Shown here: one piece after another, positions 1 to 6,520 of the stretch
Layout of the letters: each line of letters begins with the position of its first letter
Numbering within the stretch: the first letter of the stretch is position 1
The notes under the pieces: model-generated
Told to the model about the DNA's origin: nothing
Database searches by the model: none
Seen by the model: only the letters and a program-made list of their open reading frames with translations
Translations under genes and position numbers: made by a program
Origin: an uncultured Duncaniella sp.
GTDB taxonomy: Bacteria; Bacteroidota; Bacteroidia; Bacteroidales; Muribaculaceae
NCBI GenBank assembly: GCA_910586665.1
Contig: CAJUIX010000009.1
Span: forward strand, 1 to 64,000
DNA: 64,000 nt
Direction of reading: 5' to 3'

Positions 1-73
1 AGGCCTGCGGCGTAACATAATCGAATGTATTAACTAATTTTTTAAAGATACTTAATCTAATTAATCATATATT

Positions 74-718
74 ATGAATGTTAAGAGTATTCTTATATCA
101 ATATTATTTATCATGGCTTTTTCGGTCGTCAGAGCCGAGTCGCCGATTAGGTGGGGTGTGGAGGCCGGAGTGAATTTCTCGAAGCCGACCGACATGACCG
201 ATATGAAATGTGGCTTCAATGCGGGCGTGACCGGCGAACTGTCGTTGAGTCGTGGTTGGTTTGTCGATGCCGCATTGAAACTCAGCTCGCAGCCCTTGGA
301 GTTCAACGGCGTGTATGAAATCTACGGTGAACCTATAGTGCATAAATCGCATTTTTCCATGACCCCCTACAGCCTCCTCCTCCCCGTCCACATCGGCTAC
401 GGCTTCAAGGTCGGCTCCAAAGCCCGTCTCTTCGGCGCTATCGGCCCGTATATCGGCTACGGACTGTGGGGTGGCGGCGAGAGGCGCTACACGGTGATTG
501 AAAATGGCAAGGAGACCACGACCGGAGGCGACATAAACAATCCTTTCCGCCTGATGAAGCGCTTCCAGGCGGGTGGCGACGTCAGAATCGGCGCCGAGTT
601 ATGCGGCCACTACACAATCTCTGCCGGATATCTCATGCAGTTTAACAATATGATGCGCTCCGGCAGCTCGACATCGCGCAACAGCGTCTTTTCAATAAGT
701 GTAGGATATAAGTTTTAG
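74..718 (+). CDS. Outer-membrane beta-barrel protein (PorT/OmpW-like fold)
   Basis: A 214-residue secreted protein with an N-terminal signal peptide (about residues 1-21, hydrophobic ILISILFIMAF then an A-E-S junction). The rest alternates polar and hydrophobic residues with many Gly and aromatic residues, and it ends in SVGYKF. A terminal aromatic residue is typical of barrels inserted by the BAM machinery. Small barrels of this kind are usually annotated as porin-family or outer-membrane beta-barrel proteins in Bacteroidales; the ligand or partner is unknown. The ATG at 74 gives a complete signal peptide. No promoter motif was recognised in the 73 bases before it, so transcription may start outside the window. 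A strong hairpin follows the stop codon. Confidence 0.75.
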   Translation: MNVKSILISILFIMAFSVVRAESPIRWGVEAGVNFSKPTDMTDMKCGFNAGVTGELSLSRGWFVDAALKLSSQPLEFNGVYEIYGEPIVHKSHFSMTPYSLLLPVHIGYGFKVGSKARLFGAIGPYIGYGLWGGGERRYTVIENGKETTTGGDINNPFRLMKRFQAGGDVRIGAELCGHYTISAGYLMQFNNMMRSGSSTSRNSVFSISVGYKF

Positions 719-726
719 TGATTTCA

Positions 727-789
727 AGCTATTTTTCATTGCAGTTATAGATAAAATATATAATTTTGCAGTGAAAAATAGCTTTTTTA
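727..789 (+). terminator. 17-bp stem hairpin followed by a T run, downstream of the barrel gene
   Basis: Bases 727-743 and 767-783 are inverted copies with one T:G position that still pairs in RNA, and six T residues follow at 783-788. This is a convincing intrinsic terminator for the gene ending at 718. The second arm also contains the end of a TAnnTTTG promoter box for the next gene, so terminator and promoter overlap. Confidence 0.6.
761..768 (+). promoter_or_regulatory. Bacteroidetes -7 promoter box (TAATTTTG)
   Basis: TAATTTTG matches the TAnnTTTG -7 consensus of Bacteroidetes and lies 41 bases before the ATG at 809. It sits at the loop/second-arm border of the hairpin 727-783. No clear TTTG -33 element is visible. 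Confidence 0.55.
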
Positions 790-808
790 TCGAACTAATC
801 TACTCGCT

Positions 809-1816
809 ATGTTTTTAATTTCAAATAAGTTATTAACCAGGCTGTTAGCTGCTGCTATCTCCGTTTCTTTATATTCGTGTGGCAATGACGGGCCGGATGA
901 CAAGTCAAAAGTTGATAATCCCGTTCCTGACGAAAATTTTATTCCTAAGTGGGAGCATATTTCCGGCAATAGTAATATTCCTGACAATAATATATTTATT
1001 GGTTATAATTATAGAGGGATATGTGGTTACACGGATACGAAGGTCCCGGATCTGTATGTAGGTGCGGCTTTTTATAAAGATGATTTTGCCACATCATTTG
1101 ATAATGCAATCTCTGCACCAAAACATCCGGCGGTGCTGTCAGCCTCTTTTGGCTCGCAAAGTTTTGATAAGGAGAATGTTACATTGTCAGGCGCAGACTA
1201 TAGATCATTTGTTAAATCTATGCTTAAATCTACAGAGTTTGAGCAGTTTGCCGACCATAATAATGCTTACTTAATTGATTTTTCGATATGTGACGCAAAG
1301 ACAGTCGGGAATCTAAGTAAAGTTTTTGCGGAAAACAATGATTTTGCCAAAGGGCTGACCACAGTCGTGGGCGAGGTTCCCAATATAGGCAAATCAAAGT
1401 CTATTGTTGTAGGCAATATGATAATAGGGGGCTTCTCGATAGGTATGCCGACACCTGCTTCGGGACTATTCATAAGTCCTGTAGGAGATGAGGCTGTATA
1501 TATTCGGAGTCTGACTTATGGGGCAACTGTCAGTTTCGTTGTAATTAGTGACTTGGGTTATGAAGATGTGCTGTCTTGTTTCAAAGGCGTTGATTCTTCA
1601 ATCAGTGATTCATTCTTAAAAATGGATGGGAAACTGCATAATTCCACGATAGTATCCTTTATTTGTAATGATATTACGCAAAACGCCCGCGTCGCTACAA
1701 CATTCGAGGAGCTTCAAACTTTTTTGGCACAGCCATTTACGGATGTCGCATACGGTTATCCTATATTCTGCACGGGTTATTATTCTAATGATAACTCAAT
1801 ATTTAGACTTCAGTAG
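809..1816 (+). CDS. Hypothetical lipoprotein, AT-rich
   Basis: A 335-residue protein with a lipoprotein signal peptide: a positive N-terminus, a hydrophobic core LLAAAISVSL and the lipobox-like YSC, giving a lipidated Cys at about residue 24. The residues after Cys (GNDGPDD) are acidic, as in the export signal of surface-exposed Bacteroidetes lipoproteins, so the outer leaflet is a likely location (inference). The remainder has no family I recognise. The gene is visibly richer in A+T than its neighbours, which suggests recent acquisition or relaxed selection. It starts 48 bases after a promoter box and is followed after 17 bases by another barrel gene, so the two are probably co-transcribed. 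Confidence 0.65.
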   Translation: MFLISNKLLTRLLAAAISVSLYSCGNDGPDDKSKVDNPVPDENFIPKWEHISGNSNIPDNNIFIGYNYRGICGYTDTKVPDLYVGAAFYKDDFATSFDNAISAPKHPAVLSASFGSQSFDKENVTLSGADYRSFVKSMLKSTEFEQFADHNNAYLIDFSICDAKTVGNLSKVFAENNDFAKGLTTVVGEVPNIGKSKSIVVGNMIIGGFSIGMPTPASGLFISPVGDEAVYIRSLTYGATVSFVVISDLGYEDVLSCFKGVDSSISDSFLKMDGKLHNSTIVSFICNDITQNARVATTFEELQTFLAQPFTDVAYGYPIFCTGYYSNDNSIFRLQ

Positions 1817-1833
1817 TTAAATGATATTTCGTT

Positions 1834-2379
1834 ATGAAACACTGCATTATCGCATCATTGCTTGTTTTAGTGACTTTTTTCGGACTCAGTGCCCAAAGGC
1901 CGGCCTACAGGGGGTATTATGACACGGGATTCACTTTCGGCGGAGGCGGGAAGGCCATACCGCAGTGGCATTTCAGGACAACGCAGGGCGTGGACTTCAT
2001 CGACGGACAGCTTTTTGCCGGTCTTGGCGCCGGAGTGGGGATTTCGACTAACAGCGACGAACATACAGCCGTCTCGGTGCCCGTCTATGCCAACGCACGC
2101 TATACTTTCGGCCATGCGAGGCTGCGCCCATTCGCCGATCTGAAGGGCGGCTACGCCATGCTTTGGAACAAGAACCGCAATACCGGCCACAACCAGGGCG
2201 GTTTCTATTTCTCACCCTCTGCCGGCGTCAGCCTCGTCGTCGGTTCGGGCTGTGAGGTAAACTTTGGCGTCGGCTACACTCTCATCCGCGCCCACTACGA
2301 AAGCGGCATGGGCCTCAACAAGGTCTCCGAGAAATACAACCCCGGCGGCATCACCCTCCACGCCGGCGTTTCGTTCTGA
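1834..2379 (+). CDS. Small outer-membrane beta-barrel protein
   Basis: A 181-residue protein with a signal peptide (MKHCIIASLLVLVTFFGLSA, cleavage before QRP) and a Gly- and aromatic-rich body made of alternating beta-strand-like segments, ending in HAGVSF. The C-terminal Phe and the pattern fit an eight-stranded barrel of the OmpA/OmpW size class. It lies 17 bases after the lipoprotein gene at 809-1816 and probably shares its transcript, so a lipoprotein-barrel partnership is plausible but unproven. The base composition returns to the G+C-rich norm, unlike the upstream gene. Function is unknown. Confidence 0.7.
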   Translation: MKHCIIASLLVLVTFFGLSAQRPAYRGYYDTGFTFGGGGKAIPQWHFRTTQGVDFIDGQLFAGLGAGVGISTNSDEHTAVSVPVYANARYTFGHARLRPFADLKGGYAMLWNKNRNTGHNQGGFYFSPSAGVSLVVGSGCEVNFGVGYTLIRAHYESGMGLNKVSEKYNPGGITLHAGVSF

Positions 2380-2417
2380 TATTAGGGTCGGGTATCATGT
2401 GACCGAATCTGGCTCGT

Positions 2418-2442
2418 TGTAGGGACGCTGCGTGCAGCGTCC
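2418..2442 (+). repeat. REP-like palindromic repeat, single copy (TGTAGGGACG head)
   Basis: The constant head TGTAGGGACG is followed by a palindromic GCTGCGTGCAGC arm and GTCC. The same 25-bp unit recurs at 2780-2804 and, inverted, at 2852-2876. It opens the 544-base gene-free stretch 2380-2923, which otherwise contains only the repeats listed here and a terminator. Confidence 0.7.
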
Positions 2443-2497
2443 GCCGGAATCAGGCTGTAAATTCCCATAATGGCTCGAAGAGCCTGAACAGGAGAAG

Positions 2498-2678
2498 CCC
2501 CAGGGTAAGCGAAGGCCGTAGGCCGTAGCGATGCCTGGGGTTATGTGATATTTGATATGATAGTTTGCATCGGAGATGCTAATTATCATAATGATAAGCA
2601 TCTCCGATGCACATTCTACATTTTACGTTTGTCTACCCCAGGCATCGCTACGGCCTGCGGCCTTCGCTTACCCTGGGG
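2498..2678. repeat. Long nested inverted repeat with 43-bp arms
   Basis: Bases 2498-2540 and 2636-2678 are 43-bp inverted copies differing at a single central position. Each arm is itself nearly palindromic (CCCCAGG ... CCTGGGG at its ends). The 95-base interior contains a second perfect hairpin at 2566-2611. A third copy of the arm, in direct orientation, lies 27 kb away at 29777-29819 with shared flanks (ATGGCTCG-AGAGCC), so the arm is a dispersed element and not a local accident. Confidence 0.75.
2566..2611. repeat. Perfect hairpin inside the nested repeat
   Basis: TGCATCGGAGATGCT (2566-2580) is followed by TTATCAT/ATGATAA and by the exact inverted copy AGCATCTCCGATGCA (2597-2611). A related GCATCGAAGATGCTAATCAT sits at the same relative position after the repeat copy at 29777-29819, so this hairpin travels with the arm element. 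Confidence 0.65.
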
Positions 2679-2779
2679 TTTCTCTTGCCTAAGTCTCCGA
2701 CCTATTCACTGACGGGCACAGGATTCTGCAACATCTTCATTTTCCGGCGTCCATATGAGGGTGTTGCAAATATGTATAC

Positions 2780-2876
2780 TGTAGGGACGCTGCGTGCAGC
2801 GTCCGCCAGGAATAGGCTGGAAAATCAGGCCTATGTATTCCACTCGCAATCGGACGCTGCATGCAGCGTCCCTACA
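2780..2876. repeat. Inverted pair of REP-like units
   Basis: A forward unit (2780-2804) faces an inverted unit (2852-2876). The second has a perfect 20-bp palindrome at 2852-2871. The bases between them also pair in part (GGAATAGGC... against ...GCCTATGTATTCC). The arrangement is that of a BIME, the paired form of REP elements. Confidence 0.7.
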
Positions 2877-2896
2877 ACTAATTATGTATTTAGCAT

Positions 2897-2920
2897 AAAC
2901 GCCCGATAAATCGGGCGTTT
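2897..2920 (-). terminator. Hairpin just after the GH28 stop codon
   Basis: AAACGCCCGA and TCGGGCGTTT form a 10-bp stem with a TAAA loop, starting three bases beyond the stop codon of the minus-strand gene 2924-4288. The T tract on the minus strand is short (TTTA), so termination may be only partial. Confidence 0.55.
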
Positions 2921-2923
2921 GCG

Positions 2924-4288
2924 TTATTCATTGATTTTCAATCCGGGGGAGTCGGTGGCTACGAAGATTTCGCGCTCGTCGGGCGAGGCGGCCTCGACCC
3001 GTACATTGTCGAATGTAATTCCCTCAGTGTGGTTGAGCCAGAATCCCTGGGCGGGGAGTATGCCCCACATGGTGGCCTCCGGGTATTCGGCCACCTTCTC
3101 GTCAGCCGGGGCGGCTACGGCCTTCTGACCGCCGCGGTGGCGTATGCGGATGTTGCGCAGCTCCACGTCGCGGACGGGGTGTCCCTCGAGACCCGTGATA
3201 GAGCTGCCGGTAGGCCCCGCGTCGTCCACGAGTATGTCGTGGAGGCTTATGCCTGATATAGAACCGATGTTTTCCACGGGGACGTCGGGCGAATAGGCTC
3301 TCGCGCGGTTGGCCAGGCGGATAAATATCGGCGACTCCGAACCGCGGATAGTGATGTCGGAAATCTCGACATTGCTCATGGTGCCACCGTCGACAATCTC
3401 AAGCGAGATGGCCGAGTGACCGTGCCCTCCGGGGAAGCCGAAGTACTGGCTCGACTGGTCGGCCGAGGGCTTTACGGCTATGCCGCGGATGATTATGTTG
3501 CGGAATCCGCCGTTGGTCTCTGTGCCGAGCTTGATAGCGTTGCAGTGGCTCGAGACGACGCAGTTGCTGATTACTATGTCCTCGCAGAGGCGCGGCGATG
3601 TGCTCTTGAGGGTGATGGCGTCGTCGTCAGAGTCGGCAATCATGTTGGTGACCGTCACGTCGTGGCAGCCGTCGAGATCGAGGGCATCGTTGTTGAAATT
3701 GTTGCGGTTGATGACGGTGATACCATTGATTTTCACGCGGTCGCAGGCGAGGTAGTGCTGCATCCAGCAGCCTGAGTTGCGCAGGGTGATGCCGTCAATG
3801 CGGATGTCGCGGCTGTCGATGAAGCGGAGCAGGTGGGGGCGGGTGATGCCCTCGTCGTTCCACGAGAGTTTCGGGAAGGCCTTGCCGCGGCCGTCGATGG
3901 TTCCCTCGCCGGTGATGGACACATGGTCGGCCTTGTCGGCATAGATCAGCTGTATGGTCGGGGTGTGGGTGCGGAGCGAGACGTAGTCAGTCTTCACCGG
4001 GGTGTAATCGCCGATGTCGGTGCTGCCGTAGAGCGTCGCGCCCGCCTCGAGGTGGAGGTTGATATTGCTGCGCAGGAAGACGCTGCCGGTCTTGAACGCC
4101 CCGGCGGGGACGAGCACCGTGCCGCCCCCCTCGGCATGGCAGGCGTCGATGGCGCGCTGCAGAGCCTCGGTCGAGAGGCGGGTGGTGTCGCTGACAGCGC
4201 CGTAGTCTATGATGTTGTGGGTCTTGGCCGCGAGGGAGAGCGACGTGACGATGAGCGTCGCCACCGCGAGGGTCCGTATTGCTTTCAT
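2924..4288 (-). CDS. Glycoside hydrolase family 28 (polygalacturonase-like)
   Basis: A 454-residue secreted protein with a signal peptide (MKAIRTLAVATLIVTSLSLAA) and the right-handed parallel beta-helix repeat pattern of GH28. It starts with the pectate-lyase-like segment IIDYGAVSDT ... GGGTVLVPAG. The catalytic neighbourhood is present: NNDALDLDG, then DSDDDAITLKS with the paired Asp, then SSHCNAIKLGTET. The usual Gly-His-Gly is replaced by Ser-His-Cys, so His is kept but its flanks are unusual. The family hydrolyses galacturonic-acid linkages in pectin in the periplasm or outside the cell. I chose the ATG at 4288; a TTG four codons upstream adds nothing useful. It lies 21 bases after a second GH28 gene and is probably in one operon with it. 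Confidence 0.85.
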   Translation of the reverse strand: MKAIRTLAVATLIVTSLSLAAKTHNIIDYGAVSDTTRLSTEALQRAIDACHAEGGGTVLVPAGAFKTGSVFLRSNINLHLEAGATLYGSTDIGDYTPVKTDYVSLRTHTPTIQLIYADKADHVSITGEGTIDGRGKAFPKLSWNDEGITRPHLLRFIDSRDIRIDGITLRNSGCWMQHYLACDRVKINGITVINRNNFNNDALDLDGCHDVTVTNMIADSDDDAITLKSTSPRLCEDIVISNCVVSSHCNAIKLGTETNGGFRNIIIRGIAVKPSADQSSQYFGFPGGHGHSAISLEIVDGGTMSNVEISDITIRGSESPIFIRLANRARAYSPDVPVENIGSISGISLHDILVDDAGPTGSSITGLEGHPVRDVELRNIRIRHRGGQKAVAAPADEKVAEYPEATMWGILPAQGFWLNHTEGITFDNVRVEAASPDEREIFVATDSPGLKINE

Positions 4289-4309
4289 GGTTGGTTTCAA
4301 ACGTATGGT

Positions 4310-5638
4310 TTATTCCTTAAAGGTCACCTCGAGGGTGCCGATGTCCTGGAGCTTCATGTTTTTGTTGGCCGACTTGACGTTGGTCACCGTCATATTCTCG
4401 ACCGGCATCTCCGGGAGCCCCTTGGCGTTGATGAGTATGCGGCAGCTGCCCACCTCGAGGTTGTCGACATGGATATTGCGGAAGGCGGGAGTCACCTTGT
4501 TGACCGGCTGCGCGGGCAGCCGCTTGGCGAGATCCCCCATCCAGGCAGGGTTGCCGAGCATGTCCATCTGTATGGCCGGACCGTTGGCCTCGTCGACCCT
4601 GACATTCCTTATCCATATATTCTCGCCGCCACCGCCGCGCGGACGGCGCGTCTTGAAGTAGAGCGGCATACGGGGCTGCTCCATGACCACGTTCTCGGCA
4701 TAGACATTGCGGATGAATCCGGCTGTCTCTGTGCCTATGGTGATGCCGCCGACGCCGCGTTTCACACGGCAGTTGCGGATGACCACATTCTCCGTCGGGC
4801 GTCCAAGTTCCACCGCCTCCTCGCCGCGTCCGGCTTTGAGCGTGAAGCAGTCGTCGCCGCAGTCGAGGGTGGTGTTCTCGATGAGGGCGTTGACGCTCGA
4901 GTCGATGTCCACGCCGTCGGTGCGCGGGTGGCCGTGGCTGTTGACGGTCACGCCGCGGATGATAATGTTCTCGCAGTAGACGGGTGCGATGTTCCAAAAA
5001 ATAGAGCCGTCGAGCGTCACGTCCTCAATCAGTATCCTCTTGCAGTTGACCGGGCCGATGAATGTCGGCATATAGATTTTCTCGACGCTCACGGTGCGCG
5101 CCGCACCCGACTCGATGCTCTTCTCGGCCGAGACGGTAAGCCCCGTGTCGATATTCTTTGTAATCTCGCTGTCGCGGGCGGGTGCTTTGAGATGTCCCTT
5201 GCCGGTGACTGCTATGTTCTCCTGCCCGTTGGCATAGATCATCGCGCCGAGCGACTTCACGTCGGCCCCCTCGTAGCGCGAGTCGACCGGGGGAAGATAG
5301 TCCTTGACCTCCCCGGTAAATTCGAGGGTCGCCCCCTCGGCTATATGCAGGTTCACATTGCTCCTGAGCATCAGTCTGCCCGAGAGCCACTCACCGGCGG
5401 GGACTATCACCGTGCCGCCACCCTGCGCCGCCACCTTGTCGATAGCCTTCTGTATGGCAGCTGTGGCCGGACGCCCCTTCTTGGCCCCGGTTTTAACAAT
5501 ACTCAGCTCGCGGGCGGGAAACTCGGGCCCTTTCATGGCGAGCACATCGCTTACAAATGCCGGCGTCTCCCACTCGGCAGTCTGCGCCCCCGCGGCGAGA
5601 GCCATTACTATAAAAAATGAAGCAAAAAGTCTTTTCAT
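4310..5638 (-). CDS. Glycoside hydrolase family 28 (pectin-active)
   Basis: A 442-residue protein with a signal peptide (MKRLFASFFIVMALAAGAQ) and a GH28 beta-helix. Family landmarks are GGGTVIVPAGEW at about 90, RTDGVDIDSS, CGDDCFTLKAG with the catalytic Asp pair, and GVGGITIGTET. Here the Gly-His-Gly position reads Gly-Val-Gly, so the His is absent, which in this family often goes with unusual substrates such as rhamnogalacturonan side chains. That last step is inference. The gene is first in a two-gene minus-strand operon with 2924-4288 and has a TAnnTTTG promoter box 26 bases upstream. Exact linkage specificity cannot be read from the sequence. Confidence 0.85.
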   Translation of the reverse strand: MKRLFASFFIVMALAAGAQTAEWETPAFVSDVLAMKGPEFPARELSIVKTGAKKGRPATAAIQKAIDKVAAQGGGTVIVPAGEWLSGRLMLRSNVNLHIAEGATLEFTGEVKDYLPPVDSRYEGADVKSLGAMIYANGQENIAVTGKGHLKAPARDSEITKNIDTGLTVSAEKSIESGAARTVSVEKIYMPTFIGPVNCKRILIEDVTLDGSIFWNIAPVYCENIIIRGVTVNSHGHPRTDGVDIDSSVNALIENTTLDCGDDCFTLKAGRGEEAVELGRPTENVVIRNCRVKRGVGGITIGTETAGFIRNVYAENVVMEQPRMPLYFKTRRPRGGGGENIWIRNVRVDEANGPAIQMDMLGNPAWMGDLAKRLPAQPVNKVTPAFRNIHVDNLEVGSCRILINAKGLPEMPVENMTVTNVKSANKNMKLQDIGTLEVTFKE

Positions 5639-5663
5639 ATCAGTGGAATTAGATTTAACATGG

Positions 5664-5671
5664 CAAATTTA
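5664..5671 (-). promoter_or_regulatory. -7 promoter box for the GH28 pair
   Basis: On the minus strand this reads TAAATTTG, 26 bases before the ATG at 5638. It forms a divergent promoter pair with the plus-strand box at 5704-5711. Confidence 0.6.
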
Positions 5672-5703
5672 CACTTTTCCACCCATATTCACGAAATATT
5701 TCC

Positions 5704-5711
5704 TAAATTTG
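5704..5711 (+). promoter_or_regulatory. -7 promoter box for the GH25 gene
   Basis: TAAATTTG matches the TAnnTTTG consensus, but it ends only four bases before the ATG at 5716. If it is the real -7 box, the transcript would start at or almost at the start codon, which makes the message leaderless or nearly so. Confidence 0.45.
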
Positions 5712-5715
5712 TGGC

Positions 5716-6435
5716 ATGAAGCCCTGCCATCTTGTAATCTTTGCCATGATAACAGCCGCACTTCTCCAGTCGTGCGGACGGAGCGGGGCTGTGCCTGCTA
5801 AAAGTTACCCCGATAGGGAGCGTTTTGAGATTATAGGCATCGATGTCAGCGCCCACAACGGCGACATCGACTTCAGCCGGGTGGCGGCCGACGGCATCTC
5901 CTTCGTCATCATCAAGGCCACCGAGGGGGGGACCTTCAAGGACAAGAAGTTTGTCGACAACCTGCGCCGCGCCCGCGAGGCCGGTCTAAAGGTCGGCGCC
6001 TACCACTTCTTCCGCTTCGACACCCCCGGCTATATGCAGGGCCTCAACTTTCTCAACTCCTTGCGCTCGCGCGAGCTGGATTTACCGCTCGTCATTGACA
6101 TCGAGGAGTGGGCCAACCCCAACAGCCAGCCGACACCTATGGTGCTCAACCGCCTCTCGGAAATGATTGACCACCTCGAGAGCCACGGCCATCGCGTCAT
6201 GCTTTACACCAATAAGAACGGCTTCGCGCGCTTCGTCCGCGGGCGTCTCGAAGGCTATCCCCTATGGGTCTGCTCGCTCGTCGACGAGCCTAAGGACATA
6301 GACTGGACCCTCTGGCAGGGCACCCACAACGGACGCGTCAGTGGCATAGACCACCCTGTCGACATCAACGCTTTCTCAGGCACAGCCGCCGACTGGGAGA
6401 GATTCATCAACCCCGAGGGCGGCAAAACGCAATAA
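5716..6435 (+). CDS. Lipoprotein lysozyme, glycoside hydrolase family 25
   Basis: A 239-residue GH25 muramidase. After a lipoprotein signal (MKPCHLVIFAMITAALLQSC, lipid-accepting Cys20) comes the family's barrel with GIDVSAHNGDIDF (Asp43) at the start, FVIIKATEGG, VGAYHFFRF and LVIDIEEW (Asp128, Glu130), the acidic residues expected for catalysis. The family cleaves the beta-1,4 bond between MurNAc and GlcNAc. As a lipoprotein it may act in the periplasm on the cell's own wall or outside on other bacteria; the sequence does not decide. The promoter box lies almost directly on the start codon. It reads away from the GH28 operon and toward porU, 85 bases downstream. Confidence 0.85.
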   Translation: MKPCHLVIFAMITAALLQSCGRSGAVPAKSYPDRERFEIIGIDVSAHNGDIDFSRVAADGISFVIIKATEGGTFKDKKFVDNLRRAREAGLKVGAYHFFRFDTPGYMQGLNFLNSLRSRELDLPLVIDIEEWANPNSQPTPMVLNRLSEMIDHLESHGHRVMLYTNKNGFARFVRGRLEGYPLWVCSLVDEPKDIDWTLWQGTHNGRVSGIDHPVDINAFSGTAADWERFINPEGGKTQ

Positions 6436-6520
6436 TCCACAGTCCTTAAACGTTGTTAGATAGATAAACCTATCCCTCTGTCCAACACACCCTCAAATTT
6501 GTAGCCATCAGACACCGCAA

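Noticed and set aside
3833..5620. A 595-codon open frame on the plus strand opposite the GH28 genes
   Set aside because: It spans two well-supported minus-strand genes, its product is a Val/Gly/Arg/His-rich composition typical of antisense frames in G+C-rich DNA, and it has no domain.
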